Notes: generated by a model from the letters alone, not told the origin. 64,000 bases of DNA from an uncultured Lachnospiraceae bacterium (GCA_934351925.1 CAKRJT010000002.1:120386-184385), one strand, 5' to 3'; shown: positions 26,741 through 35,626, numbered from the stretch's first letter. Numbers and translations: made by a program.

Positions 26741-27195
26741 TGTTCATCCTCCTTATTCATATCATTAATATTTTTTTTCATCTTCTCTATAACATTCAAA
26801 AAGACCTGTTTTTCCTCTTGTGTGACATTCTGTTCAAGCTCTTCGTGGAGCATATCGATGACGCGCACCGTAGCAGCGTGTGTCTCCTCGCCCTTTTGCG
26901 TGAGAACTATTTTCTTGCAGCGCCCATCATTATCGTCCGTGCGGCACACCAGATAGCCCTTCCTCTCCATAAGCTGAAGTATATTGGTAACCGATGACTT
27001 GCCTATGCCGAACTCCTCGCCTATATCCTTCTGGTACACGTCCACGTCCTTATGTCTGCTTAGATATCCAAGGATATGTCCATGCATTACCGTTACCTCG
27101 TCAAAGCCGGCCTCTACCAGCTTCTTTTTAAGCTGACGAAAAATAATGTTGTCCATCTTCTTAATCTCGAACCCCAAATAGCGTTTCTTTACCAA
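26734..27195 (-). CDS. MarR-family transcriptional regulator
   Basis: A protein of 153 residues of winged-helix MarR type: GHILGYLSRHKDVDVYQKDI, then FGIGKSSVTNILQLMERKGY (recognition helix region) and the wing with CRTDDNDGRCKKI. It probably represses its own operon, which carries the two ABC exporter subunits. A TTG start at 27195 is preferred because AAAGGAG lies seven bases ahead; an ATG at 27156 is possible but has a poor ribosome site. Two operator-like sequences abut the -10 element of the promoter about 160 bases upstream. Confidence 0.88.
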   Translation of the reverse strand: MVKKRYLGFEIKKMDNIIFRQLKKKLVEAGFDEVTVMHGHILGYLSRHKDVDVYQKDIGEEFGIGKSSVTNILQLMERKGYLVCRTDDNDGRCKKIVLTQKGEETHAATVRVIDMLHEELEQNVTQEEKQVFLNVIEKMKKNINDMNKEDEQC

Positions 27196-27305
27196 CTCGT
27201 GCTCCTTTCCTCATGATGTGGCTTAGATAAAAACTCCTGCATAACGGACGTCGTGCAATTATCTATAGCCCGGTTATCCGTCAAAAGCCTTACCTTCGAC
27301 AAAAA

Positions 27306-27353
27306 TAGTTCGAGGTTAAACAGTTTGATACCGAACTGTTCGACCTCGAACTA
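27306..27353. promoter_or_regulatory. Paired operator for the MarR regulator
   Basis: TAGTTCGAGGTTAAACA (27306-27322) and, on the other strand, TAGTTCGAGGTCGAACA (27353-27337) match at 15 of 17 positions. The second contains the palindrome GTTCGA-CC-TCGAAC. The pair is centred over the predicted transcript start and touches the -10 element, an ideal repressor position. Confidence 0.75.
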
Positions 27354-27381
27354 TTATAGTTTTATTTTTTTTTAATGTCAA
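27353..27381 (-). promoter_or_regulatory. Consensus sigma-A promoter of the marR-ABC operon
   Basis: Minus-strand TTGACA (27381-27376), 17-base A-rich spacer, TATAAT (27358-27353): a perfect consensus. The -35 and most of the spacer lie inside the 3' end of the upstream acyltransferase gene. Such a strong promoter fits tight repression by the adjacent operator. Confidence 0.92.
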
Positions 27382-28195
27382 GAATTTTTTTCCATCGTTG
27401 GCTGTTTTCATCCCGCAGCATGCGTATCTTGTCGTGGTCGCTTATGCCGTCTCCTATCGGCTCAATCCTATCCAATATATGCACGTCAAAATATCTTCTC
27501 TCCACGCCGCCTGTTTTTTTTCGCGCATAATGTTCAGTATCTCCTGCAGCGCGGCAGGTTATAAAAAGAGGAAGAACAGGCACATTATTTTTCACGGCAT
27601 AGTAAAATGCACCGTTTTTCAGCGGGCGCGGTCTGTCATAGCCCCACCACTCAGACTGCTCCGGAAATACGAGGACGCAGTCGCCTTTTCCAAGATAGTA
27701 CGACACAGCACTGTTGAACCGTCTCACCAGCCTGTGTCCCCGAGGAAACGGCATTATACCGAACGCCCTCATGTACTCACCGAGCCGCCCCCTCCGATTG
27801 TTAAAATCCGCCACCATGACCTTGAGCTGCCGTCCACGCAGCACACCACTCCTTTTGAGTGCCCAGTCTACCACCAGTGCATCGAGCTTGTTTATGTGGT
27901 TGCAGGTGATTATCATGCCGTACTCTCCCTCACCATCTTCGTAAGATCCATAAATTCGTGTGCGGAATATGAAGCGGTTCACAATCCACATAAACGGCTT
28001 GATTATAAACGCGCGTATCAATGCCTGCCGGAACTTTAAAGCCCCTGTCGGAATATACTGAAAATTTTCATCGACCGGAAGGCTGCTGCCGTAATCTACC
28101 GGGTCGAGATGTGCATTGAAATCCCCCCTTTTCTCCGCCTCCTTTATCTTCTCTAACACATCGGGTGTTGTGTATGCGAGCTTAAAATAATTCAT
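27362..28195 (-). CDS. PlsC-like 1-acylglycerol-3-phosphate acyltransferase family protein
   Basis: A protein of 277 residues. The acyltransferase motif NHINKLD (HX4D) and the substrate motif VFPEQSEWWG are present, with basic, hydrophobic segments for peripheral membrane binding. The family transfers acyl chains to lysophosphatidic acid or similar acceptors. The ATG at 28195 was chosen because it overlaps the stop of the preceding glycosyltransferase (TGATG), a coupled start; the longer frame lies inside that gene. Its neighbours are two glycosyltransferases and a second PlsC-like protein, which suggests acylation of a glycolipid or envelope glycan. The acceptor cannot be told from sequence. 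Confidence 0.82.
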   Translation of the reverse strand: MNYFKLAYTTPDVLEKIKEAEKRGDFNAHLDPVDYGSSLPVDENFQYIPTGALKFRQALIRAFIIKPFMWIVNRFIFRTRIYGSYEDGEGEYGMIITCNHINKLDALVVDWALKRSGVLRGRQLKVMVADFNNRRGRLGEYMRAFGIMPFPRGHRLVRRFNSAVSYYLGKGDCVLVFPEQSEWWGYDRPRPLKNGAFYYAVKNNVPVLPLFITCRAAGDTEHYARKKTGGVERRYFDVHILDRIEPIGDGISDHDKIRMLRDENSQRWKKILDIKKK

Positions 28196-29415
28196 CAATA
28201 CTGCACCCTCCCGATTTTCTCCCAGCCTTTCGGATTCACGCCAAGCACCGCACGCCCCACGATGAGGATGTATTCCATGTAAAAAAACGGGTGCACCAGC
28301 ATTAGGCACAGCTTATCAAGCCAGGACAGTCCGATATTTTTCCAGTCCGCAAGCACTGCCATCACGGACAGCGCAAAAAAAGCGGTATAGATAAGCATGA
28401 ATGCCGCCGCTGCCTGCCATATTCTAAATGTAACCAGATTAAATACTGCCGCCACGGACAAGGTTCCGATGTATGCATACACAAGCCACAGTGACAATAT
28501 ATAATAATTATCGATAAAAGCCCTCACACCGCGGCGTTTTAGAAGCTTGCGACAGTAGAGCCTGTCTGCAGCCACCATTCCTGTCATCCAGCGTGTTCTG
28601 CGCTTATTGGTGTCCGTATGCGATGGTGTCTCCTCAAGATACAGCTTCGCAAATGAATAGTGAAAGGTCTTTATCCCCTTGCATGCACAGTCGCGCTGCA
28701 GCTCCATGTCCTCTGTTAAGGTCTGTCTGTAAATCCAGCCTCCCCATTCCTCAACCAGATCCCCTCTTATAAGTATTCCCGTTGTTATCGGCATAGTGGT
28801 GAGCCCGAGCGCGCTCTTGTACCTGTTTCCGAGCTCATCTATAATCGGCCATACCAGACCATTTTGACAGGTTATGGCATTTACCACCTTTTTTGAAGCG
28901 CTGTTTAAATGACCCATGGTATAATTTCCGACCAGCTTCCGCCCCGTTATCACCTGCGCCCCGCTTGCAAGCGCATCGTTCATATTTGCCAGGAAATCCA
29001 CATCGAGCCGGCAGTCCGCATCGACGATTATATAACCGTCATACTTCTTTCCCGCTGCCAGAATATGCCTTATGCAGTAATCAAGACAATCGCCCTTGCT
29101 CTTCTGCGCCTCATCGACATACACCTTCGCGCCAATCTCCCGCGCATAGCCAATCACCTCGTCGCGCGGATTTTTCACAACCACATAGGTGTCAAACAGA
29201 CTATAATCCGCACTATAGCTCTGCTCCGCTATGCTCTTAAAAAGCGGCAGCACCGCCCTGCCCTCATCGCGCGCCGGAACAATGAGCGCAAAGCGGTGCC
29301 TCTTTTCACCTGTCAGCCTCTTCTGCGGAAAAATCCACCCAAACCAGCCAATCAACCGCGGAAAATACAGTACCAGAAATATTATTGTAATTAAAATCAA
29401 AAAATTGTTTCCCAT
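28195..29415 (-). CDS. Membrane glycosyltransferase family 2 (BcsA/NodC-like layout)
   Basis: A protein of 406 residues: N-terminal membrane anchor, a GT2 catalytic domain with DADCRLD (nucleotide-sugar and metal binding), TEDMELQRD and the RRTRW motif characteristic of (often processive) GT2 enzymes, then three C-terminal hydrophobic segments at about 300-390. It may make a polymer or a glycolipid headgroup at the membrane. AAGGGG precedes the ATG. It couples directly to the downstream acyltransferase gene. The sugar donor is unknown. Confidence 0.85.
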   Translation of the reverse strand: MGNNFLILITIIFLVLYFPRLIGWFGWIFPQKRLTGEKRHRFALIVPARDEGRAVLPLFKSIAEQSYSADYSLFDTYVVVKNPRDEVIGYAREIGAKVYVDEAQKSKGDCLDYCIRHILAAGKKYDGYIIVDADCRLDVDFLANMNDALASGAQVITGRKLVGNYTMGHLNSASKKVVNAITCQNGLVWPIIDELGNRYKSALGLTTMPITTGILIRGDLVEEWGGWIYRQTLTEDMELQRDCACKGIKTFHYSFAKLYLEETPSHTDTNKRRTRWMTGMVAADRLYCRKLLKRRGVRAFIDNYYILSLWLVYAYIGTLSVAAVFNLVTFRIWQAAAAFMLIYTAFFALSVMAVLADWKNIGLSWLDKLCLMLVHPFFYMEYILIVGRAVLGVNPKGWEKIGRVQY

Positions 29416-29551
29416 ATATTATCCCCTTTTTAATCAACTGCACTGCGGAATTTTACATGCATATAAATGTTTTAAATATATTATCTAACATACAAATAAA
29501 TTTGGTTTCTCTGCCTCCCATAATATATATACCTAATCGCGGCAATGTTGG

Positions 29552-29840
29552 AGACAGAACATGCTCTGTAAACTTAGCGTGTATAACGTATTATATTTAT
29601 GCATATCACGACTTTGGGGAGAAGCTTAGATGTTCTTAGAACTCTGTTCACACCCTAGCCAGAACCGGCACGGATGCCGGTTCAGAAGCAATGCATACAA
29701 GGATGTATGCTTTGCTTCGGTGGCGAACGTATAGAGTACCTTTATCAGAGTTCTTAGAACATCTTGCTTCGGACAACGGAGCTGATATGCATAAATATAA
29801 TACGTTATACACTCGTGCATTAAATTGGCATGCTCTGCCC
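29552..29840. repeat. Large near-palindromic non-coding element (MITE-like or structured RNA)
   Basis: This occupies most of the 437-base gap between the GT2 and GT8 genes. Outer arms of 30 bases (29579-29608 and 29783-29812) are perfectly complementary. Inner arms of 19 bases (29628-29646 and 29746-29764) match at 18. The centre has two further hairpins: GAACCGGCA/TGCCGGTTC (29662-29683) and GCATACA/TGTATGC (29693-29710). Imperfect complementarity continues outward (CAGAACATGC with GCATGCTCTG). Short reading frames here are mirror copies made by the palindrome. No clear target-site duplication was seen. The rest of the gap is AT-rich without features. Confidence 0.85.
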
Positions 29841-29852
29841 CCGGCTTCATCG

Positions 29853-30668
29853 CTATAAGTTTATATAAAATGCATTTTTTATCTTCTCATACTGCTCTAA
29901 TATCTCATCGTGTGCATAAAGCTTATATATACTGTGCAGCTTCTCAATCTCCCAAGGTTTCACATTTACTGTATGAATATACGGAAATATTCGGAGAGAT
30001 TTGCAAAAATGCTGCAGGACGGTGTTTGGTCTATAACGCTTCTGCTCATTATATTTTTCGGGGAGAAAGAGCTTATTTTTACATACGCGGTTCAGCGCGG
30101 TCTGGTCGGGAAAGAACATTTTTCTCTCGCGGCACATTTTTCTCGCATTTTTAAATAAACCATTTTCACGACATCGCGGCATATTAAAAAGCAGCACGCC
30201 CGTGTTCATGTAATTATATTCAATAAACCATTTCCCGAGAAAATCCCTCACACCGGCTATCTCAAAATCAGATATACCCATGTTGTAGAGCGGCTCTATA
30301 TCATCGCAGGCGACCACATCCGCGTCGAGGTAGAGAAGCCTGTTCACAAGAATGTCGTCCGCATACAGCCGCAGCATGGAATACGGCGTGTATACCGTGT
30401 CCTTATTGACCCAGCCAGCAAGCTCATTTTTAAAATCCTGCGTTTTATCAATCAGAAAAACCTGACTTTGCGGGCACACACCCGTCACAATATTCTCGAT
30501 AATTCTCGCCTGCTGCCAGCATATCGGTGTGTAGTCCTCGCGCATATTTTCAAGCCCTGCGGTAAAAATGTAAATATTTAACTCGCCCTTATAATATTTT
30601 GTTATGGAAAGAACAGCTATCAGTATGCCGTCAAAGGCGCGTGAATTGCCGCAGAACAGGATATTCAT
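29853..30668 (-). CDS. Glycosyltransferase family 8
   Basis: A protein of 271 residues starting MNILFCGNSRAFDGILIAVL. The retaining GT8 motif YLDADVVACDD (DXD metal site) is present, with the preceding YSMLRLYADDIL and the downstream NTGVLLFN and DQTALN motifs. LgtC/GspA-like enzymes of this family add galactose or glucose. AAGGAGG precedes the ATG. It is cytoplasmic by lack of hydrophobic stretches. It ends 13 bases before the palindromic element, and the surrounding genes suggest a role in a glycolipid or envelope glycan. Confidence 0.88.
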   Translation of the reverse strand: MNILFCGNSRAFDGILIAVLSITKYYKGELNIYIFTAGLENMREDYTPICWQQARIIENIVTGVCPQSQVFLIDKTQDFKNELAGWVNKDTVYTPYSMLRLYADDILVNRLLYLDADVVACDDIEPLYNMGISDFEIAGVRDFLGKWFIEYNYMNTGVLLFNMPRCRENGLFKNARKMCRERKMFFPDQTALNRVCKNKLFLPEKYNEQKRYRPNTVLQHFCKSLRIFPYIHTVNVKPWEIEKLHSIYKLYAHDEILEQYEKIKNAFYINL

Positions 30669-30737
30669 TGGAGCCTCCTTAGATTAATAATTCAATCCGT
30701 TATCCGCAATCCGCTTTGTTGCTTTATAATAGTAAAA

Positions 30738-31520
30738 TCACTTGTTCTTAATATATTCTGCTTTCTCATAGGTGGAATTTTCACTGCGCGCCGTCATGGC
30801 ATCGTGCACTTGATTTCGCAATTTCACGGCAGCTTGTCTTGGGTTTATTGTGGTGTCCGGATAGAAAGGTCCGTCAATATATATTGTGATTTTTGTCCTG
30901 AAAAGGTGTTTCTGATAAGTTATGGTAAAAGAAAATGCAGGGCGGTCATATATTACCGGATAACGGAAGGAGCTCTCGTTAAAAGGACGAATTTTCGTGT
31001 AATAAGGCCAGATATGTGCCTCGGGGTAAATAAAAACCGGGTGTCCCGTGCCGATGTAGTTCTCAAGCTCCCCAAGGAAATTTTTCATGCCCCCGAGCTT
31101 ATTAGGTATCGGAAAGGCGCCCAGCATCTCCATGATATTTTTTGTGCCATATAGGGAGACATTGTCCGGGTGCGCCAATATGATGGCTTTCCTCGGGAAG
31201 CTTATGCAGGCCGGAATGTAGCCATCCCCCGGAACTTGGGTATGATTTCCATAGAAAAATGCCGGCTGCCACCTGCCATCACCGCCATCCCGCAGTCCGC
31301 ACAGCTTATCCTTCCCCTCTATCCTCATGCAGAACCGTAGCTTCATATATATAAAGGCAACCGGAGTCATTATTATGTGATACAGCACCCACGCAGCCAC
31401 CTTCCACGGTCTTCCGTGGCTGTAGCGGTAATTTCCATCGACAGTTATCGTGTTCCTCTTTATGCCGGAAAATTCATCCTCCAGCTCGTTGTCATAGTAA
31501 TATACTTTTCTGTGCTTCAT
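30738..31520 (-). CDS. Second PlsC-like acyltransferase family protein
   Basis: A protein of 260 residues. NHTQVPGD resembles the HX4D motif but with one extra residue between His and Asp, and YPEAHIW occupies the FPEG motif position. A hydrophobic helix (WVLYHIIMTPVAFIYMKL) anchors the N-terminal part. An acyltransferase of the lysophospholipid family is likely; the stretched catalytic spacing makes the activity less certain. No good ribosome site is visible before the ATG. It lies in the same direction as the GT8 gene, 69 bases upstream. Confidence 0.7.
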   Translation of the reverse strand: MKHRKVYYYDNELEDEFSGIKRNTITVDGNYRYSHGRPWKVAAWVLYHIIMTPVAFIYMKLRFCMRIEGKDKLCGLRDGGDGRWQPAFFYGNHTQVPGDGYIPACISFPRKAIILAHPDNVSLYGTKNIMEMLGAFPIPNKLGGMKNFLGELENYIGTGHPVFIYPEAHIWPYYTKIRPFNESSFRYPVIYDRPAFSFTITYQKHLFRTKITIYIDGPFYPDTTINPRQAAVKLRNQVHDAMTARSENSTYEKAEYIKNK

Positions 31521-31745
31521 GAGGAATATTATTTACATAAAAAATTAAATTTATTCTATATGTCTGATGACATTCTATGATTTGCAAAATGCATAAATTA
31601 AATCATTTTTTTCGTTCATTATATTCCTTTGGCAATTTGCCCGACCATGACTGACAAATTGATGCAAACTAATATTTACAATCCCACTCAAAAAAAATAT
31701 AATAATACATGTCAAAAACTAATATCACAAACACAAGGAGCTTCC

Positions 31746-33599
31746 ATGAATAAATCCTTCACCCCAAAAATTACCACAAAAAATATTTTTTACATAATTC
31801 TCATCTGTTTCATTCTCTCGGTCATACCGCTGTATGTAATCGGCATGTACGCGCACCCGAGCGTCGACGACTATTATTACGGGACTGATACGGTGCAGGT
31901 CTGGAATGAAACCCACTCCGTCGCGTCGGTTGTAAAATGCTCATTCGACGAGATGATTAACACCTACAATATATGGCAGGGCAATTTTTCAGCAATCTTC
32001 CTCATGCGCCTGCAGCCGGGAATATTCGGCGAGCAGTACTATTTTATTGCGCCGCTTATACTTCTCAGCGCGTATATGGGCTTTTCGATTTTCTTTTTTT
32101 ACACCGCGCTGAAAAAAATATTCAAGGCGGACAGCTATCTTGCCGCGACTGTGGGAATCTGCCTCACCTTCGTGTCAATGCAGCTCTGCGCGACACCCAG
32201 CGACTCATTTTACTGGTATAACGGTGCTATATATTATACATTTTTTTACAGTCTCATGCTGTTTCTCTTTGCGCTTCTTATAAGAATGAGAACCGCCAAA
32301 GCAGCCGGCACGGTTATCCTTACTGCAATAAGTTCCGTATCTGCCTTTTTTATCGGTGGAAGCAACTACACGACGGCACTTTTTATGTGTATTATCCTCG
32401 CACTGACCGCAGGCGCCGCGATTTATTTTGTAATACTAAGGAAAAATAAGGTCATCCGTCCTTACCATATGGCAGCATACATCATTGTCGCTCTCGCAGC
32501 TATGGCAGGACTTTTTATAAGCATGTCGGCACCGGGAAACGCTCTGCGCCAGCAATCCGTGGGCGGAAGCACCGGCATTGTAAAGACCTTCGTCTACACC
32601 TTTGCATTCGGCGGCTACAGCATCGCCAAGGTGCTAAATGCCCCCTGCCTTATATTTTTTATATGCATGATTCCGGTATTTTACCGCATTGCAAAGCGCA
32701 GCGGCTTTGCCTACCGATATCCTCTCCTCGTGGCGATATTCACCTTCGGTCTGTACTGCTCAATGGGAACGCCCGTATTTTACGCGCAGGGGCTTCGCAT
32801 GCCTTACAGAATGATGAACATTATATTTTTTGCCGCGTATGTTCTCATCACCTTTAATCTTATATATTTTCTGGGATGGATTGGTAACAAATTTGAAAGT
32901 AAAACTTTCAAACAACTTATTGGTGACAGTACTGCAAGCAGTGCTTGCAGTATGCAGGGGTATAAGTTTGAAAGAAAAACTTTCAAACTACTTATTGGTG
33001 GCAATACTGCAAGCTATGCTTGCAGTATGCAGGGGGATAAATATAAAAAATATTCAAATGAGGGGGATTCTCATGATGAAAATTTCTATGATAAGAATTT
33101 CTGCGATAAGAATGCTCAGAAAATTACCGCTGACAAAATTACTGCTTGTGAAAAACCGGCTATGATAAAAGCGGATAGAGCGTGTATACTCTTTGAAAAG
33201 GTCATTGACAGTTTTTTTGAAAAAATAAAAGCAAGCCGCAAAAATGCCCTCCTCGCGCTTGCCATAAGTCTCTGTGCCTTTGTAATCGCCTGCATAGGCT
33301 GTATAGAGGTCGGTGAGACGGAATATAAGAGCGGTGACGCAGGCTTTGTCAATCTTCCTCTGTCTGCCGCCGCAACGCTCTCACTCATAAACGGCGACGC
33401 CAAAACCTATGACTGCGAACTGACTGCCCGCGATGAATACCTAAGAAGCACAGGCGATGACGAACAGTTCGTGACTGTTCCCGCTCTGTCGAAGCGCCCT
33501 GCACCGATATACCACTCCGACATAACCGATGACCCCGGCGACTGGCACAATGCACATGTCGCCATGTATTACCGGAAGGAATGTATATGGACGGAGTGA
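31746..33599 (+). CDS. Polytopic membrane protein, DUF6056-like (glycosyltransferase-related)
   Basis: A protein of 617 residues with about ten to eleven hydrophobic helices. The first extracytoplasmic loop has HPSVDDYYYGTDTVQVW, an acidic arrangement like those of membrane GT-C-type proteins and DUF6056 proteins. The ATG at 31746 was chosen for its AAGGAG site; the longer frame upstream is AT-rich and implausible. A cytosolic or loop region at about 381-460 contains two 25-residue repeats and a charged, Asn/Asp-rich insertion that look like inserted repeat DNA. A membrane glycan-modifying role is inferred from its neighbours only. Confidence 0.65.
   Translation: MNKSFTPKITTKNIFYIILICFILSVIPLYVIGMYAHPSVDDYYYGTDTVQVWNETHSVASVVKCSFDEMINTYNIWQGNFSAIFLMRLQPGIFGEQYYFIAPLILLSAYMGFSIFFFYTALKKIFKADSYLAATVGICLTFVSMQLCATPSDSFYWYNGAIYYTFFYSLMLFLFALLIRMRTAKAAGTVILTAISSVSAFFIGGSNYTTALFMCIILALTAGAAIYFVILRKNKVIRPYHMAAYIIVALAAMAGLFISMSAPGNALRQQSVGGSTGIVKTFVYTFAFGGYSIAKVLNAPCLIFFICMIPVFYRIAKRSGFAYRYPLLVAIFTFGLYCSMGTPVFYAQGLRMPYRMMNIIFFAAYVLITFNLIYFLGWIGNKFESKTFKQLIGDSTASSACSMQGYKFERKTFKLLIGGNTASYACSMQGDKYKKYSNEGDSHDENFYDKNFCDKNAQKITADKITACEKPAMIKADRACILFEKVIDSFFEKIKASRKNALLALAISLCAFVIACIGCIEVGETEYKSGDAGFVNLPLSAAATLSLINGDAKTYDCELTARDEYLRSTGDDEQFVTVPALSKRPAPIYHSDITDDPGDWHNAHVAMYYRKECIWTE
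32886..33035 (+). repeat. Two tandem 75-bp palindromic repeat units inside the membrane protein gene
   Basis: Units 32886-32960 and 32961-33035 encode NKFESKTFKQLIGDSTASSA... and YKFERKTFKLLIGGNTASYA... (25 codons each). Each unit holds two inverted repeats: TTTGAAAG/CTTTCAAA and ACTGCAAGC/GCTTGCAGT. The length is a multiple of three and there is no stop, so the frame survives. This resembles an intergenic repeat that has landed in a gene. Confidence 0.85.
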
Positions 33600-33635
33600 T
33601 AAATTGTTAATAACTCTTGATTTTCCGGATTTTCT

Positions 33636-33678
33636 ATCACCTGACTGCATTTATTAAAATGTGGTCAGGTGATTTTTT
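33636..33678 (+). terminator. Terminator of the polytopic membrane protein gene
   Basis: A 10-bp stem ATCACCTGAC/GTCAGGTGAT with further pairing inside (CATTT/AAATG), followed by TTTTTT on the plus strand. It begins 36 bases past the stop codon. Confidence 0.85.
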
Positions 33679-33755
33679 ATGAAAGAAGCACCAAATATCT
33701 GATTAGTTTCAATTTCTTCATATACTTTTAATATGTTTTTTCGTTGGTTCATTAT

Positions 33756-33783
33756 AAAGCCAGCTATCAATAGCCGGCTTTTT
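33756..33783 (+). terminator. Second, orphan terminator-like hairpin
   Basis: AAAGCCAGCTA-TCAA-TAGCCGGCTTT with one mismatch and a TTTTT tail. It has no gene of its own; it may back up the first terminator or end a small RNA starting near 33680. Confidence 0.6.
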
Positions 33784-34029
33784 CAACATTGGAATTATAA
33801 ATAATTGCCTGTAACATAAAAGCATTTGTATGATAAACCGGTGCTTTTAGTCCAACCTGCCTGAATTGGCTTGTAAGCTCAATGGATTACAGGATTATGT
33901 TAACGCTATGAATGAATTTAATTAATTTTTCCACTATCACTGCTTTTCCCAAACTTCTCTATTTTCCCTGCCATAAAACAAAGTCTATCCTATACTCGTT
34001 ATCATTAGTAATAATAATACTAGAATTTT

Positions 34030-35541
34030 TTAATCCACAGGCTTAATATATCTTCTTCTTTTTGTTGTTCCTATACAAGCCAATAACTCCTTATCTACTA
34101 ATTCGTTTAATAATTGTCTTGTCCTTGGACCTTTTAAGCCTATCTTTTCTGCCACCTGTTCCGTGCTATATTCAATGCCAGCCTGCATAATGGCTAAAAT
34201 CTGCTGATGCCTTTCTGATAACATCATTCCTTCCCTGTTTTTTAAATCTGCTGATTTTTCTGCTGATTTTTCTGCTGATTTATCATCAGATTCCTTTTCC
34301 ATCTTCATCACAAGTGTCACTTGATCGAGATTTGTATCTTCAATCAATTCAGGTTTTATCCATCCTTCTGACTTCCACACATCAAGAATTGTCGGGAATC
34401 CTGAGCCAGCATTATCGCCAAATCCAACCAATCTAAGCATAGTCTGCATATGAGGATTTCTTGACTTTGAATTGCCTCCACGATAAATATCCTCTAGCGG
34501 AAGTTTCAAAATTCCCGGATTTGTAAATTCAAACGAATCAGACCTCTTAATTACCTTCAACACCCCTGCATCCATTAAGTAATCCGCGTGAATAATCATA
34601 TTTACAAAGCCTTCACGAACTGCTTTGTGAACCGGCGTATCATCTATACGCTGAACTCCACCTTCCAATTTAAATGGTTTTTTTAAGTCCTCAGTTAATT
34701 TAGGTGTTACTTTGGTAAAGAAATTAAACAGGTTATTTTCCCATGTGCCATCATAGGTAATTCTGTCATTCCAGCGGATATCTGCTGTCACTTGACTCTC
34801 ATTACGATAGTCCATAAAAACATTATCAAAGCGTTCTCTGATAGCCTGTCCTGTACCAAACATCAAAAGTCCTGCTAATGTCAAGCCTGCTACTCCAGTT
34901 TTTCTATCTTTCCTATAACCACCCAACTTTTCAAGAAAAGACTTGTCATCCAAAGCATTCCATACATGTCCATCATTTCTGATTTCAAAAATCTGACGAT
35001 ATTTTCTTAATGTTTCTTTATCAATATCATCCATTGTATAATACTCAATTATTTGATTATCATTTCCCTCTGGATTTTGATCTCTTATCATTCCTCTAAT
35101 CTCATGCTCTGTCGCATGATAATCGCCTTCATGATTTCTTTTATATGTTCCCTTATAAGGATTTTCTCCAACATATACCGGACGCATATTAAAATCTGCT
35201 CTAGGAACATGAATCACAATTAGTCTTATACTGCCATCTTCAACAATCTTTACATCATCATCTGTTAATAGATTTATATTCACCTTATTCCCATTAATTG
35301 TATTCCAAAAATCCTCTTTCTGCTTAGGTGCATCCTCTATTCCTTGTATTATAAATCGTTCCTTGGGATCAGTCTTTGTTTTATCTTCTCTTACTCCAAG
35401 TATGATATATCCACCTTTTGTATTGGCAAATGCAGAATATGACTCATACGCAGATTTTGGCACGCTTTTTTCTGCTTTTTTGCACTCTATATCAACTTTT
35501 TCACCTTGGTAAATAAGTTTCTTTAACTCCTGCATATTCAT
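34030..35541 (-). CDS. AlbA_2 (Schlafen-type) domain ATP-binding protein with C-terminal winged helix
   Basis: A protein of 503 residues. The N-terminal AlbA_2/SLFN-AlbA domain has VDIECKKAEKSVPKSAYESY, SAFANTKGGYIILGVRED and the Met/Arg-rich RPVYVGENPYKGTYKRNHEG. The middle resembles the RecG-like C-terminal ATP-binding part (VHKAVREGFVNMIIHADY, then GNSKSRNPHMQTMLRLVGFG). The end is a winged helix after a KSAEKSAEKSAD repeat. Such proteins are often called DNA-binding regulators and occur in mobile and defence islands; the function is not settled. The ATG at 35541 was chosen over an extension into helD. Its AT-richer codons differ from HelD, hinting at acquisition. Confidence 0.8.
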   Translation of the reverse strand: MNMQELKKLIYQGEKVDIECKKAEKSVPKSAYESYSAFANTKGGYIILGVREDKTKTDPKERFIIQGIEDAPKQKEDFWNTINGNKVNINLLTDDDVKIVEDGSIRLIVIHVPRADFNMRPVYVGENPYKGTYKRNHEGDYHATEHEIRGMIRDQNPEGNDNQIIEYYTMDDIDKETLRKYRQIFEIRNDGHVWNALDDKSFLEKLGGYRKDRKTGVAGLTLAGLLMFGTGQAIRERFDNVFMDYRNESQVTADIRWNDRITYDGTWENNLFNFFTKVTPKLTEDLKKPFKLEGGVQRIDDTPVHKAVREGFVNMIIHADYLMDAGVLKVIKRSDSFEFTNPGILKLPLEDIYRGGNSKSRNPHMQTMLRLVGFGDNAGSGFPTILDVWKSEGWIKPELIEDTNLDQVTLVMKMEKESDDKSAEKSAEKSADLKNREGMMLSERHQQILAIMQAGIEYSTEQVAEKIGLKGPRTRQLLNELVDKELLACIGTTKRRRYIKPVD

Positions 35542-35626
35542 TTGCTGCACCTGCTTCCTTTCTATCAGTAACCTGCTGTATTTATTTGCACATGCTACCT
35601 CATTCTGCAGTATCACTATTCTTCTT

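Larger units (their letters stand above)
33600..34029. other. 430-base intergenic region
   Basis: AT-rich and without a convincing gene. It holds two plus-strand terminators near its left side (annotated separately). The remaining 250 bases before the AlbA_2 gene show no recognisable RNA, repeat or promoter. Confidence 0.6.

Noticed and set aside
27398..28039. 213-residue plus-strand frame opposite the PlsC-like gene
   Set aside because: Antisense shadow; the minus-strand gene has intact acyltransferase motifs.
29626..29850. 74-residue minus-strand frame and a 60-residue plus-strand frame in the palindromic element
   Set aside because: Both share the ITYYIYAY-type peptide only because the DNA is an inverted repeat; no ribosome sites or family similarity.
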